DNA of 64,000 nt, from assembly GCF_002954445.1 (NCBI RefSeq), contig NZ_MQWA01000001.1:3322401-3386400 (forward strand), written 5' to 3'. Positions 16,313 through 24,936 of the stretch are shown here, one piece after another. The notes beneath the pieces were generated by a model. That model was given only the letters and a program-made list of their open reading frames with translations. It had not been told where the DNA came from and made no database searches. The stretch is from Rubritalea profundi. Its GTDB lineage: Bacteria > Verrucomicrobiota > Verrucomicrobiia > Verrucomicrobiales > Akkermansiaceae. Both the position numbers and the translations under genes were made by a program. The first letter of the stretch is position 1, and each line of letters opens with the position of its first letter.

Positions 16313-17980
16313 CTACTGTACGTTAGGAAGCTTGAGCTCAGCCTTTTCGGTGAGACCATTGATCCATGCATTGAATGTCCAGTATTTTTGACTGTTGGCA
16401 GCTTGCTCGACGAGTTGAGTTTCCTTGAGTGCCTCGTCACCTTCCAAAGTCAATGTGCGTGTAGCAACATAGATGATAGTGGCTGAGTCATCCGAAGTAG
16501 AGAGTTTAGTTGCCACTGTTTTAGGGGCGGTGATTTGGGCGATACGGAAGAAGTCCGCTGCGTTTGTTACTTCAGTTGGAGGTGTGCTTGCGTTAAATGG
16601 AGCCATCTCAGTTGCTGTTAGTTCAGCTTCTTTAGCCGCATCAGAAAATGACTTTGAATCGGCAACTGCCGCAGTGAGTTTCGCTTTAGCATCCTCAGCA
16701 GCTTTGGTCATGGCTTCACCAGCAAGCTTACTGATGAGGTCCGCGCTTGCCAGATCCTTAGCGTCATCGTAGGACTTAACCTGTGGCTGGATGTCTTCAT
16801 CGAGGCGGATCGCAACATTGCCGTCGCGTCCCACTGTGAAGTTGTCAAAGTTGTGATAAACGTCTTCAGCGTTGAACTTCTTTGCAAAAATGAGGTCGAT
16901 CAGCTGTGTGCCAGCTTGATAGTTCTTCAGGGTGAGGCTCTTGAGTTGCTCTGGAACGCTAGTGATAGTAAATGCTTCAGTGTTGACGATGGAAAAATCT
17001 TCGCCGGCTTGTTCTTTCGCCGCTGCTGCTGCTTTATCGAAATCTTTACCTTCAGAGTCTTGAACTAGGTCTACGAAGTCAGAGAATATTTTGGTGAGGA
17101 TCTTAGTGTGGCCCTTGCGTTGTTCCGTCCATGTAACGAGCTTTTCTTGGTACTCAAGGTTTTGCTTGGAGACTGCAGCTGGATCTGCATCAGCCGCTGG
17201 AGTCGGGCGCTTTGGCTCGTCAGATGTGTCGAGGTTGGTTAGGACGTACGTTAGCTTGAGTGTGCGCTCGGTTTTGTATTTGTCTTTGTGTGTCTCCCAG
17301 TAGCTTTTGATTTCGTCTTCTGTTGGAGTGATCTCTTTCTCGAAGTCAGCTAGTTTGAAACTGACAACGCTGATGCCAATGTCTTGGCGGTTGAGTTTAT
17401 CTTCAGCGATTGTGTTCACCTTGGAAGGAGTGAGACCTCCGCCAATAAGGTCGCGAGTCTTAACGAATACCATGTATTCGGCAACAAGCTGTTGAAAGTC
17501 TTTCTGTTTGAGTCCAAGGCTGCCTAGGCTTTCGATATAGCTGCTGTAGAGTTTAGCATCATGGGAGCCATCACGTCCTTGGAACATATTGTCCTGGATG
17601 TACTTTTCAGCCACCTCAGGAGCTGAGTATAGACCAAGTTCTTCAGCCGCTTGTTTGAGGAGAATGCGGTTGGTGACGAAGTTGAGCTGGCTTTGAGTCT
17701 CTGACGCAGCATTGCCCGTCAGTGTGCCAACGAACTCTCTAAACTTAAAAAAGTCATTGTAGTTCTGCATCTGAGCGAGCCGTTGGACGGCGCTTATCGT
17801 ATTCTTGCCAGCTTTACTGAAGTCATTTTGGTCAAGCGAAACATCGTTGACTTGCATGAATTCATTACCAGCTCCACCACCGCCGGAGCCGCCAGGTTTC
17901 ATGGTGAGGATTAGTCCAGCTGCGAGGAGGACGAGGACGACGACCATAAGGCCGGTGTATTTACGCATGTTTTCGATCAT
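16313..17980 (-). CDS. PpiD/SurA N-terminal-like periplasmic chaperone
   Basis: Membrane-anchored periplasmic protein of 555 residues. The ATG at 17980 gives MIENMRKYTGLMVVVLVLLAAGL, the typical short cytoplasmic tail plus one transmembrane helix of PpiD-type proteins; a GTG at 18028 would add 16 residues. After a Gly-rich linker, a SurA_N-like helical domain spans about residues 35-190 (LKQAAEELGLYSAPEVAEKY, LKQKDFQQLVAEYM). The mid and C-terminal parts are charged and helical, and I do not see a convincing parvulin catalytic domain, so isomerase activity is uncertain. It probably helps fold outer-membrane proteins. Confidence 0.8.
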   Translation of the reverse strand: MIENMRKYTGLMVVVLVLLAAGLILTMKPGGSGGGGAGNEFMQVNDVSLDQNDFSKAGKNTISAVQRLAQMQNYNDFFKFREFVGTLTGNAASETQSQLNFVTNRILLKQAAEELGLYSAPEVAEKYIQDNMFQGRDGSHDAKLYSSYIESLGSLGLKQKDFQQLVAEYMVFVKTRDLIGGGLTPSKVNTIAEDKLNRQDIGISVVSFKLADFEKEITPTEDEIKSYWETHKDKYKTERTLKLTYVLTNLDTSDEPKRPTPAADADPAAVSKQNLEYQEKLVTWTEQRKGHTKILTKIFSDFVDLVQDSEGKDFDKAAAAAKEQAGEDFSIVNTEAFTITSVPEQLKSLTLKNYQAGTQLIDLIFAKKFNAEDVYHNFDNFTVGRDGNVAIRLDEDIQPQVKSYDDAKDLASADLISKLAGEAMTKAAEDAKAKLTAAVADSKSFSDAAKEAELTATEMAPFNASTPPTEVTNAADFFRIAQITAPKTVATKLSTSDDSATIIYVATRTLTLEGDEALKETQLVEQAANSQKYWTFNAWINGLTEKAELKLPNVQ

Positions 17981-18127
17981 GATCTGTGGCGTTTTGTCAG
18001 TTAGGTTGCTGTGTGCCTCATCGGGCACAGTAAGCCGGTTGGGGTTTTAGGGGGAGATACCCCAAGCATCAACTGTGAAATGAGGTTTTTATTGCGATGG
18101 GGGTGATAGAGCCGAGTGAGAGCTATT

Positions 18128-19375
18128 TTATGAAGCTGTGTTCACTAAAAGGGCAGCGTAAGCTCCGTCGATATTGTCAATGGCTGGGTGGATGACCTCT
18201 TCTTTCTCAAGCTTGATATTCGGGTGCTCGGCTACGAATGCTGCGATGAGCTCGGAGTTTTCTTCCTTGTCGATAGAACAAGTAGAATAGACGATGCGGC
18301 CACCAGGTTTGAGGCAAGCAATGGCATTGCTGAGAATGAGTTTCTGGAGTGCGCTCACCTCGGTGATGCTCTCAGGAGTCATGCGCCAGCGGGCGTCGAC
18401 ACGCTTGCGCAGTACGCCGGTGTTAGAGCATGGCACATCGAGGAGAATTGCATCGAAATGGTTATGCCATTTTGCTGGAGCCGGTTGCGTCCAATCGAAC
18501 TCTTCGGTTTCAGCTATATCGATACCGAGGCGGGTGAGGTTGCGGTGGAGGCGCGGTAGGCGCTTGGCGTTCGAGTCCGTGCAGAGTAGGGTGCCGCGAT
18601 TTTCCATCAGAGCTGCGATCTGGGTGGCTTTGCCGCCGGGTGCTGCACAGGCATCGAGCACTAGCTCATCAGCTTTTGGGTCTAACAATGTGACTGAGCG
18701 AGTAGTTGCCGGATCTTGAATGTAAATGAGGCCATCATCAATCCAGTCTTTAGGAGGTAGCCCGTTAGAGACGAAAAATCCATCGTGACCTTCGAGTTCC
18801 TTGACTCTTTCTGTCGGGCCAACGATGTCTGCTGACTCAGGTTTGAGCGAGTTGAGTCTGAAGGTGGTGAGTGAGGGCTCTTGGTTCCACTGGAGGAGTT
18901 TGAGGGTGTTTTCTTCACCGTGTTGCGCATTCCATCTATCGACGAGCCAGTCTGGATGAGAGTAGCGGATAGCTGGGGCAAGGGTCTCTACAGCAGCTAA
19001 CATCTCGTCGCGTTCACGGATGGTGCGGCGGAGTAAAGCATTGATTAGTCCGCGGATGCCTTTGCGGGCAGAGTTGACAGTCTCGTTCACCGCGGCATGG
19101 TCGGGTAGACCCATGATGAGAAGCTGGAAGAGACCCACTCTGAGATGACAGCGGACCTGGATGTCGATCTCGCCATCTCGTAGTTGACCAATCCAGTGAT
19201 CTAGTAGTCTTTGATTACGTACGACACCTATGATGAGGGCGTTGAGGAGATTGCGGTCTTCACGGGAGATTTCGTAGGCGCGGGCGGAGTTATCGACGAG
19301 TGTTTCGGCGTACATGTAGCCGTCTTCCCATTCTTCTAGGGCCTCTGCGGCCATGCGGCGGATATTGGTGATCAT
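18128..19375 (-). CDS. rsmB: 16S rRNA m5C967-type methyltransferase (RsmB/Sun family)
   Basis: 415 residues from the ATG at 19375 (MITNIRRMAAEALEEW). The N-terminal NusB-like RNA-binding domain (about 1-140) shows NALIIGVVRNQRLLDHWI and NETVNSARKGIRGLINALLRR. The Rossmann methyltransferase domain shows VLDACAAPGGKATQIA (SAM site) and DVPCSNTGVLRKR with the PC motif, then STCSIDKEENSE with the catalytic TC motif Cys. Both catalytic cysteines are present. It lies downstream of thiS and may share the trpC-thiH-thiS transcript. Confidence 0.92.
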   Translation of the reverse strand: MITNIRRMAAEALEEWEDGYMYAETLVDNSARAYEISREDRNLLNALIIGVVRNQRLLDHWIGQLRDGEIDIQVRCHLRVGLFQLLIMGLPDHAAVNETVNSARKGIRGLINALLRRTIRERDEMLAAVETLAPAIRYSHPDWLVDRWNAQHGEENTLKLLQWNQEPSLTTFRLNSLKPESADIVGPTERVKELEGHDGFFVSNGLPPKDWIDDGLIYIQDPATTRSVTLLDPKADELVLDACAAPGGKATQIAALMENRGTLLCTDSNAKRLPRLHRNLTRLGIDIAETEEFDWTQPAPAKWHNHFDAILLDVPCSNTGVLRKRVDARWRMTPESITEVSALQKLILSNAIACLKPGGRIVYSTCSIDKEENSELIAAFVAEHPNIKLEKEEVIHPAIDNIDGAYAALLVNTAS

Positions 19376-19479
19376 GGATATAAGTGTGTGAAATATGAAT
19401 GAGACTCGAGTTGGTCGATTTCGTTTTGGAGGGTGATTTTCGCTTGGTTTTGCCAATGAGCACGTGCGTACTCGGTGTG

Positions 19480-19680
19480 TTAGCCGCCGGCTGCGATGGT
19501 GATGATTTCGAGGGAATCATCATCCTTAAGGACTGTGGAATCGTAATCGCGAGGAAAGAGTGCCACCTTGTTATGCTCCACAACAACGGGTTTGTCAGTT
19601 AAACCTAGTGAGATAAGTAAGCCCGTGACAGTGATGTCCGCAGGCATCGGGTGGCTATTTCCGTTGAGTATTACTCTCAT
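19480..19680 (-). CDS. thiS: Sulfur carrier protein ThiS
   Basis: 66-residue ubiquitin-like protein that carries thiocarboxylate sulphur for thiazole synthesis. It ends in the required Gly-Gly (ITIAAGG) and has the family layout (MRVILNG near the N-terminus, VVVEHNKVALFPRDY in the middle). It follows thiH on the same strand, across a 14-bp triple repeat. thiG and thiF are not in the window. Confidence 0.93.
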   Translation of the reverse strand: MRVILNGNSHPMPADITVTGLLISLGLTDKPVVVEHNKVALFPRDYDSTVLKDDDSLEIITIAAGG

Positions 19681-19722
19681 TGTTAATTATTCATTGTTAA
19701 TTATTCATTGTTAATTATTCAT
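19681..19722. repeat. Three tandem 14-bp AT-rich repeats between thiH and thiS
   Basis: TGTTAATTATTCAT occurs three times in a row without mismatch, directly next to the thiS start codon; a further partial copy (CAT) overlaps that codon. It therefore forms the thiS 5' leader and its copy number could affect translation. Confidence 0.92.
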
Positions 19723-19747
19723 TCCTCAATGCGAAAAATGTAAATTT

Positions 19748-20881
19748 TTACGCATTGAGGATAGCTTCGTCCCAGTCTTTCCAGACGGTTTCGTATCCTT
19801 TGCTTTGGAGGTGTTTGGCGATTTCGGCTGGGCTGCGCTTGTCGTCGATCGTGAATTGCTCGGTGGCCTTCTGGCAGGGTTTTGGCTCTTTAATTTCTAC
19901 GCGACGGCCCTTGATTGTGAGGTGGAGGTCATCGTGGCCGGCTCCAGTATAGCCACCGGGCTCGGTTTGTGAGCCAGCTGACATGTGCGTGACTCCGAGC
20001 CCTAACATGGAGTCGCGAAACTTAGCTGGCTCGCGGGTCGAGAGCACGATGTTGACGTGTGGGAAGCAGATGCGGAAGGCTGCAGTAAGCTGAACGAATG
20101 CGCGATCGTCTAGAAAGAGGTCTGGATCTGGTGCGTATTGGTAGTTTCCAGCATAGGGACGCATGCGTGGGAAGGCGACGCTGAAGGATGCCTTCCAGCA
20201 ATGCCTATAAAGGTACTCGAGGTGGGCTGCTAGTGCGACGGCCTCTTGGCGCCATGGGGCGAGGCCGAAAAGTGCGCCGATGCCAATCCTGCGGAAGCCG
20301 CCAGCGTAGGCGCGCTCGGGGCATTCTAGGCGCCAATCGAAATTCTTCTTTGGTCCAGCTGTGTGGAGTTTACTGTAGACGTCTCGGACGTAGGATTCTT
20401 GGTAAACGATGAGGCCTTCACCGCCATGGTCGACTATTTCTGCGTACTGGTGGTCTTCCATTGGGCCGACTTCAATCGCGACTGTCGGGATGAATGACTT
20501 GATAGCATCGATACAGTCTTGCAGGTAGCCGTCGGAAACGAACTTCGGGTGCTCGCCTGCGACCAGCAAAATGTTGCGGAAGCCGAGTCCATGCAGGTGG
20601 CGAGCCTCGGTGACTACTTGCTCTATAGTGAGGGTGGTACGCAGAATCGGATTGTCCCGTGAAAATCCACAATAGGTACAATTGTTGACGCATTCATTAG
20701 AGACATAGAGAGGCGCGAATAGCCGCATCGTCTTGCCAAAATTCCGGCGTGTGAGCATTTGTGATTCAGCCGCCATGGCCTCGAGTTGCTCGTTCGAGGT
20801 GGGCGCGATAAGGCGCTCGAACTTTTGAAGAAGTGCGGACTTTTGCTCAGGGAGCTTGTTGAATGTATCGACGAAGGACAA
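19748..20881 (-). CDS. thiH: 2-iminoacetate synthase (radical SAM)
   Basis: 377 residues. Cleaves tyrosine to dehydroglycine (2-iminoacetate) for the thiamine thiazole ring. The radical-SAM cluster motif is CVNNCTYCGF at about residue 63, in the expected LYVSNECVNNCTYCGFSRDN context, with SAGSQTEPGGY near the C-terminus. The frame starts at TTG (MSFVDTFNKLPEQ); no nearby ATG precedes the conserved region, so TTG is likely. It is 23 bp downstream of trpC. Confidence 0.95.
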   Translation of the reverse strand: MSFVDTFNKLPEQKSALLQKFERLIAPTSNEQLEAMAAESQMLTRRNFGKTMRLFAPLYVSNECVNNCTYCGFSRDNPILRTTLTIEQVVTEARHLHGLGFRNILLVAGEHPKFVSDGYLQDCIDAIKSFIPTVAIEVGPMEDHQYAEIVDHGGEGLIVYQESYVRDVYSKLHTAGPKKNFDWRLECPERAYAGGFRRIGIGALFGLAPWRQEAVALAAHLEYLYRHCWKASFSVAFPRMRPYAGNYQYAPDPDLFLDDRAFVQLTAAFRICFPHVNIVLSTREPAKFRDSMLGLGVTHMSAGSQTEPGGYTGAGHDDLHLTIKGRRVEIKEPKPCQKATEQFTIDDKRSPAEIAKHLQSKGYETVWKDWDEAILNA

Positions 20882-20904
20882 TTTAGTTATTTTTGAAGTA
20901 TGAA

Positions 20905-21711
20905 TTAAGCTTCGATCACGTCTTCGCCAGAGGCCACAAGTCCGAGGTAGGCTTCGATGCCTTCGGCTGGGTTGTTGGCGCGCATGAGCGATTCGCCGAC
21001 GAGGATGGCATTGGCTCCAGCATTGAGGACGCGTTGGCCGTCGGCTGGGGTTTTGATGCCAGACTCGGAAACGAGAATGATATTTTCTGGGACTTCCTCG
21101 ATCAGCTTCTCGGTGGTTCCGAGGTCGGTGGTGAAGGTCTTGAGGTTGCGGTTATTGATACCGATGAGGTCGGCTCCGAGGTCGAGCGCGCGCTCCATTT
21201 CTGAGAGGTTGTGGACTTCGACTAAGACATCAAGCTGGAATGTGCGGGCTATATCGTAGAGCTTCTTTAGTTCTTCATCGGTGAGGCCTGCTACAATCAG
21301 CAGGATGGCATCAGCACCTGAAACGACGGCTTCGTAGATCTGGACTTCATGTACCATGAAGTCTTTGCGGAGGCAGGGAATTGGAGATTCTTTCGAAATG
21401 CGAGCAAGGTAAGAAAGATGGCCTTGGAAATATTTCTCATCTGTCAGAATCGACATGCAGTTGGCTCCGCCATCGATGTACATCCGCGCCTGGCGGATGG
21501 GGTCGAAATTCGGGTCGATGATGCCAGCGGATGGCGAAGCTTTTTTTACTTCAGCAATGACGCTGAGCTTGTCCGGTCCTAGGTCCAAAGCTGAGCGGAA
21601 TCCACGGAATTCGTTGCGCTCTAGAGCCGCTGCTTTGAGCTTTTGCATACGCGGGATCACAGCCTCGATTTCGATCCGCTTGTGATTTATGATTTCAGTC
21701 AGTTTGTCCAC
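20905..21711 (-). CDS. trpC: Indole-3-glycerol-phosphate synthase
   Basis: 268-residue TIM-barrel enzyme of tryptophan biosynthesis. Conserved segments are VIAEVKKASPSAGII (substrate-binding KKxSPS), SILTDEKYFQGHLSYL, PCLRKDFMVHEVQI, LVEVHNLSEME, GINNRNLKTF, and LVSESGI. All catalytic residues (Lys in KKASPS, Glu in EVHN, Lys in RKDF) are present. The start is GTG at 21711. No other trp gene is nearby; it heads a thi operon, a mixed arrangement. Confidence 0.96.
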   Translation of the reverse strand: MDKLTEIINHKRIEIEAVIPRMQKLKAAALERNEFRGFRSALDLGPDKLSVIAEVKKASPSAGIIDPNFDPIRQARMYIDGGANCMSILTDEKYFQGHLSYLARISKESPIPCLRKDFMVHEVQIYEAVVSGADAILLIVAGLTDEELKKLYDIARTFQLDVLVEVHNLSEMERALDLGADLIGINNRNLKTFTTDLGTTEKLIEEVPENIILVSESGIKTPADGQRVLNAGANAILVGESLMRANNPAEGIEAYLGLVASGEDVIEA

Positions 21712-21797
21712 GCGCGGAATGTAGAGGAGGGCAGGCGAATTGGAAATCCAATTTTCAACAAATTCTCGTCCTTATGGAAGCTGGTGGAATCACTCTG

Positions 21798-22115
21798 CCG
21801 CGAAAAACGCGAAATGAACGAAAGTGGTGTACGATGAAACGGTTTTCACCACGAATCTCACGAATTGCACTAATAGTTGCTGGGCTTATGAAACGGGGCG
21901 ACCACCAAAGGCGTGAAAGTGACGAAAAGTAGGGGAGGTCAAGTTAGGCCGACAGTAAAATAAGCTTATACCAGCTTCATAAGTCGAGTCCCCATTCGCG
22001 AGATTCGTGGTGAAAAAAGCTTCATCGTCCCAGGTTTCGCCGTGCTGGAAATCTTAACACCTAAATCAGCAGGCACCATCGTACACCACTTTCGCAAATT
22101 TCGCATTTTTCGCGG
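21798..22115. repeat. Composite inverted repeat (A-B ... B'-spacer-A')
   Basis: Arm A (21798-21836) matches the reverse complement of 22077-22115 at 35 of 39 positions. Arm B (21831-21865) matches the reverse complement of 21994-22028 at 30 of 35. On the left A and B are adjacent; on the right they are split by 48 bp. Short motifs related to TTCACCACGAATCTC and GCGAAAGTGG recur. This looks like a folded repeat element or relic of a non-autonomous mobile sequence; function unknown. Confidence 0.8.
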
Positions 22116-22164
22116 TTGAGAAATTCAGCAGAGTTGTGGTCGAGTCGCCATCAGAGGTCATAAA

Positions 22165-22198
22165 AAAAAGCTCGTGAGAATGAACTCACGAGCTTTTT
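22165..22198 (-). terminator. Rho-independent terminator of bS22-like gene
   Basis: A perfect 14-bp stem (AAAAAGCTCGTGAG / CTCACGAGCTTTTT) with a 6-nt loop lies 33 bp after the stop codon of the 34-residue gene, ending in T residues on the minus strand. Confidence 0.92.
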
Positions 22199-22231
22199 AT
22201 TGGGAAGGAATTCTTCCAGCGTATAGGTCAC

Positions 22232-22336
22232 TTATGACTTATAACGAAGACGCTTCTTGTGACGATTTGCCTTCGAGCGCTTGGAGCGCTTATGCTTGTT
22301 GATTTTGGCCTTACGGCGTTTTTTTAGACAGCCCAT
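22232..22336 (-). CDS. AURKAIP1/COX24-domain small ribosomal protein (bS22-like)
   Basis: 34-residue extremely basic protein, MGCLKKRRKAKINKHKRSKR followed by SKANRHKKRLRYKS, starting at ATG 22336. The MGxxKKRRKxKxxKHKRxKR and RHKKR pattern is that of AURKAIP1/COX24 (bS22) mini proteins that sit in the small ribosomal subunit. It lies just downstream of hisG with a 27-bp gap and has its own strong terminator, which supports expression. Confidence 0.85.
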   Translation of the reverse strand: MGCLKKRRKAKINKHKRSKRSKANRHKKRLRYKS

Positions 22337-22363
22337 GATGATATGTGTTTATGGTTAGTTGGA

Positions 22364-23239
22364 TTAACGAATGAGTTTGTTGAGAGGATATTCAATGATG
22401 CCCTCTGCACCCAATTCCTTAAGTGTTGGAATGATCTTGCGAGACACAGCCTCCTCAATCACGGTTTCCACAGCTACCCATCCATCTTCAGAAAGCTGAG
22501 AAACGGTAGGACGGCGAAGCGAAGGTAGTGTATCGAGGACTTGTTGCAAGAATTTTTCTGGCAGGTTCATTTTGAGACCTACTTTGTCGCGTGCATCGAG
22601 TGCACCTTTGAGCATGAGAACGAGCCGCTCCATCTTACCGCGCTTCCAGTCATCTTCGAATGCTCCTTTGCTGGAGTAGAAGTGTGGGAATGAGGTGAGG
22701 AGTGTGTCTATGATGCGAAGGTTGTTAGCGCGAATAGAGTTGCCAGTTTCTGTCACGTCGACAATGGCGTCTACGAGATCAGGAACTTTCACTTCTGTTG
22801 CTCCCCATGAGAACTCGATGTTAGCTGTGACACCTTTTTCTTCGAGGTAGCGCTCAGTGATGCCTACGCCTTCGGTAGCGATGCGCTTACCTTCGAGGTC
22901 TTGGACAGTCTTGATTGGAGAGTTTTCAGGGACAGCGAGCACCCATTTAGTAGGGCGAGTAGTGGCGCGTGAGTAGGGGAGTTCAGCCATGTCGACGAGG
23001 TCGGCGCGGTTTTCGTAGGCCCAGTCGAGACCTGTGATGCCACAGTCAAGGAAGCCTGAGTCGATATAACCAGCTATTTCTTGAGCACGGATCATGTAGA
23101 TATCCATGTCTGAGTCGTCAGAAGATGGGCGCAAACCACGATCAGAGAGGTAGACATTGTAGCCTGCCTTCTCGAGTAGTTTTAGTGTTGGACCTTGCAA
23201 AGATCCTTTAGGTAGTGCGATTTTAAGTTTGTTAGCCAT
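22364..23239 (-). CDS. hisG: ATP phosphoribosyltransferase, long form
   Basis: First enzyme of histidine biosynthesis. From the ATG at 23239 the protein has 291 residues and begins MANKLKIALPKGSLQGPTLK. Catalytic region motifs are GITGLDWAYENRADLVDMAELPYS, IATEGVGITERYLEEKGV, and DVTETGNSIRANNLRIIDTL. The C-terminal ACT-like allosteric domain of the long form is present (about residues 210-291, TLPSLRRPTVSQL), so histidine feedback control is expected. The frame extends upstream to 23317, but this part is not conserved. Confidence 0.95.
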   Translation of the reverse strand: MANKLKIALPKGSLQGPTLKLLEKAGYNVYLSDRGLRPSSDDSDMDIYMIRAQEIAGYIDSGFLDCGITGLDWAYENRADLVDMAELPYSRATTRPTKWVLAVPENSPIKTVQDLEGKRIATEGVGITERYLEEKGVTANIEFSWGATEVKVPDLVDAIVDVTETGNSIRANNLRIIDTLLTSFPHFYSSKGAFEDDWKRGKMERLVLMLKGALDARDKVGLKMNLPEKFLQQVLDTLPSLRRPTVSQLSEDGWVAVETVIEEAVSRKIIPTLKELGAEGIIEYPLNKLIR

Positions 23240-23395
23240 GGCTTTAGAAACGCTGTGGACGCGCTGTATGAACGTCATGGCTGTAAGAATCAAGGCATTT
23301 TTATTCAATTTTCTCACAATCTCGGACGCTCGGAGATTTGTGATTTCAGTTGGTGGTCTAAAATTGGGATTGTCGGTCCCTAAAAATGGAGGGAA

Positions 23396-24928
23396 TTAGG
23401 AGAATTCAACTCCCTGTGCGAGTGGTAGATCATTACCGAAGTTGATGGTGTTTGTCGCACGGCGCATATAGTTTTTCCATGAATCGGAGCCGGACTCTCT
23501 GCCACCCCCAGTGTCTTTTTCACCGCCGAAAGCACCACCAATTTCCGCGCCACTGGTGCCGATGTTTACATTGGCAATCCCACAGTCCGATCCTGTTGCG
23601 CTTAGGAAAACCTCGGCTTCTTGGAGTTTGTCGGTGAAAATGCTGCTGGCGAGGCCTTGGGGTACGGCATTATGCAGTTGAATAGCATCGTCTAAGGATG
23701 TGTAGCGGAGGACATATAGAATGGGGGAAAATGTCTCGTCTTGGAGAAGAGGCGCTGTTGCTGGCATTTCCATGATGACTGGCTGGACATAGTGGCCATC
23801 TGGGAATGCTTCTGTGTGCGATAGGGGAGTAATGAGTTTCCCTCCTTGTTGCAGGGCTGAGTCAATCGCTTGGTGGTGGTTTGCTACTGCAGCTTCATCA
23901 ATCAATGGGCCGACGAGGACATCGAGTTCGCGCGGGTCACCTATGTTGAGGGTGGCATAGGCCGACTTGAGTATTGAGAGTAGGCGAAAGGCTACGGAGT
24001 CCTGGACGATGAGCCGTCTCAAGCTAGTGCAGCGTTGGCCAGCGGTTCCTACCGCCGAGAAGAGAATGGCTCGGGCCGCCAAATCGATGTTTGCGTTGGC
24101 TGTCACAATCATTGCATTGTTCCCGCCGAGTTCTAGTATGCTTCGGCCTAATCTTTGGGCCACTACTGTGCCGACTGAGCGACCCATCGGGACACTGCCA
24201 GTGGCGCTTACCAGTGGAATATGGGGAGAACTCGCTAATGCGTGGCCGACCCCTCTGTCGCCAATTATGAGTGAACTGAGTGCTGCTGGAGTTTCGGGGA
24301 ATTTGTTGATGCTCAACTGGAGTATGTGTTGGCAGGCGATAGCGCAGAGTGGAGCTTTGCACGATGGTTTCCAGATGATGGAATTTCCACAGACGAGGGC
24401 GAGAGCTGCATTCCACGCCCAGACGGCGACGGGGAAGTTGAAGGCTGTGATGATGGCTGTTGGGCCAAGCGGGTGCCATTGCTCCATCAATCGGTGGTCA
24501 GGTCGCTCGCTAGCGATGGTTAGCCCGTGGAGTTGACGGCTTAGGCCGACGGCAAACTCGCAGATGTCGATCATTTCTTGAACTTCACCTTCCGCTTCTG
24601 AGGGGAGTTTTCCGACTTCCAAGGTGATCAACTGAGCGAGTGCTTTTTTGTGCACTCGGAGTTGGTGGGAGAAGTCCTGGATAAGGTGGCCGCGAATGGG
24701 GGCTGGGACATTTCTCCAATGTTTGAATGCCTTGCATGATGCCTCGATCGTGTCTTCGGTGGATTCGGTGGGGGCGTGGTGGACCTGGGCTACGGGTTTG
24801 TTATCAATCGGGCTATTCACCGAATGGATCATTCCTAGATCTTTTGATTCGATGCTGGAGACGAAAACGCTTGGGTTTATGGTTCGCAGACCTAGATCCT
24901 GTAGTTGTGGGGGGAGTAGCTTGCTCAT
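23396..24928 (-). CDS. ALDH7-family dehydrogenase (alpha-aminoadipate semialdehyde/P6C dehydrogenase)
   Basis: 510-residue NAD(P)-dependent aldehyde dehydrogenase. Motifs: TAFNFPVAVWAWNAALALVC with IIWKPS, NAD-binding SATGSVPMGRSVGT, catalytic Glu in LELGGNNAMIV, and catalytic Cys in GTAGQRCTSLRRL. The FNFPVAVW and NNA signatures mark the ALDH7 (antiquitin/AmaB) group, which oxidises 2-aminoadipate 6-semialdehyde in lysine breakdown. Its partner 8 bp upstream is a lysine-6-dehydrogenase/saccharopine dehydrogenase-like gene, which strengthens this assignment. Confidence 0.9.
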   Translation of the reverse strand: MSKLLPPQLQDLGLRTINPSVFVSSIESKDLGMIHSVNSPIDNKPVAQVHHAPTESTEDTIEASCKAFKHWRNVPAPIRGHLIQDFSHQLRVHKKALAQLITLEVGKLPSEAEGEVQEMIDICEFAVGLSRQLHGLTIASERPDHRLMEQWHPLGPTAIITAFNFPVAVWAWNAALALVCGNSIIWKPSCKAPLCAIACQHILQLSINKFPETPAALSSLIIGDRGVGHALASSPHIPLVSATGSVPMGRSVGTVVAQRLGRSILELGGNNAMIVTANANIDLAARAILFSAVGTAGQRCTSLRRLIVQDSVAFRLLSILKSAYATLNIGDPRELDVLVGPLIDEAAVANHHQAIDSALQQGGKLITPLSHTEAFPDGHYVQPVIMEMPATAPLLQDETFSPILYVLRYTSLDDAIQLHNAVPQGLASSIFTDKLQEAEVFLSATGSDCGIANVNIGTSGAEIGGAFGGEKDTGGGRESGSDSWKNYMRRATNTINFGNDLPLAQGVEFS

Positions 24929-24936
24929 GGTGATGG

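Larger units (their letters stand above)
21712..22231. other. 520-bp gene-free region with composite inverted repeat
   Basis: No credible coding frame. Left of 21798 is the trpC leader. From 21798 to 22115 lies a composite inverted repeat described separately. From 22116 to 22231 there is a short spacer and the terminator of the bS22-like gene. No riboswitch motif was recognised ahead of trpC-thiH. Confidence 0.8.

Noticed and set aside
21712..21797. Thiamine (TPP) riboswitch upstream of the trpC-thiH-thiS run
   Set aside because: No CUGAGA or related conserved TPP-riboswitch blocks were found on the minus strand.
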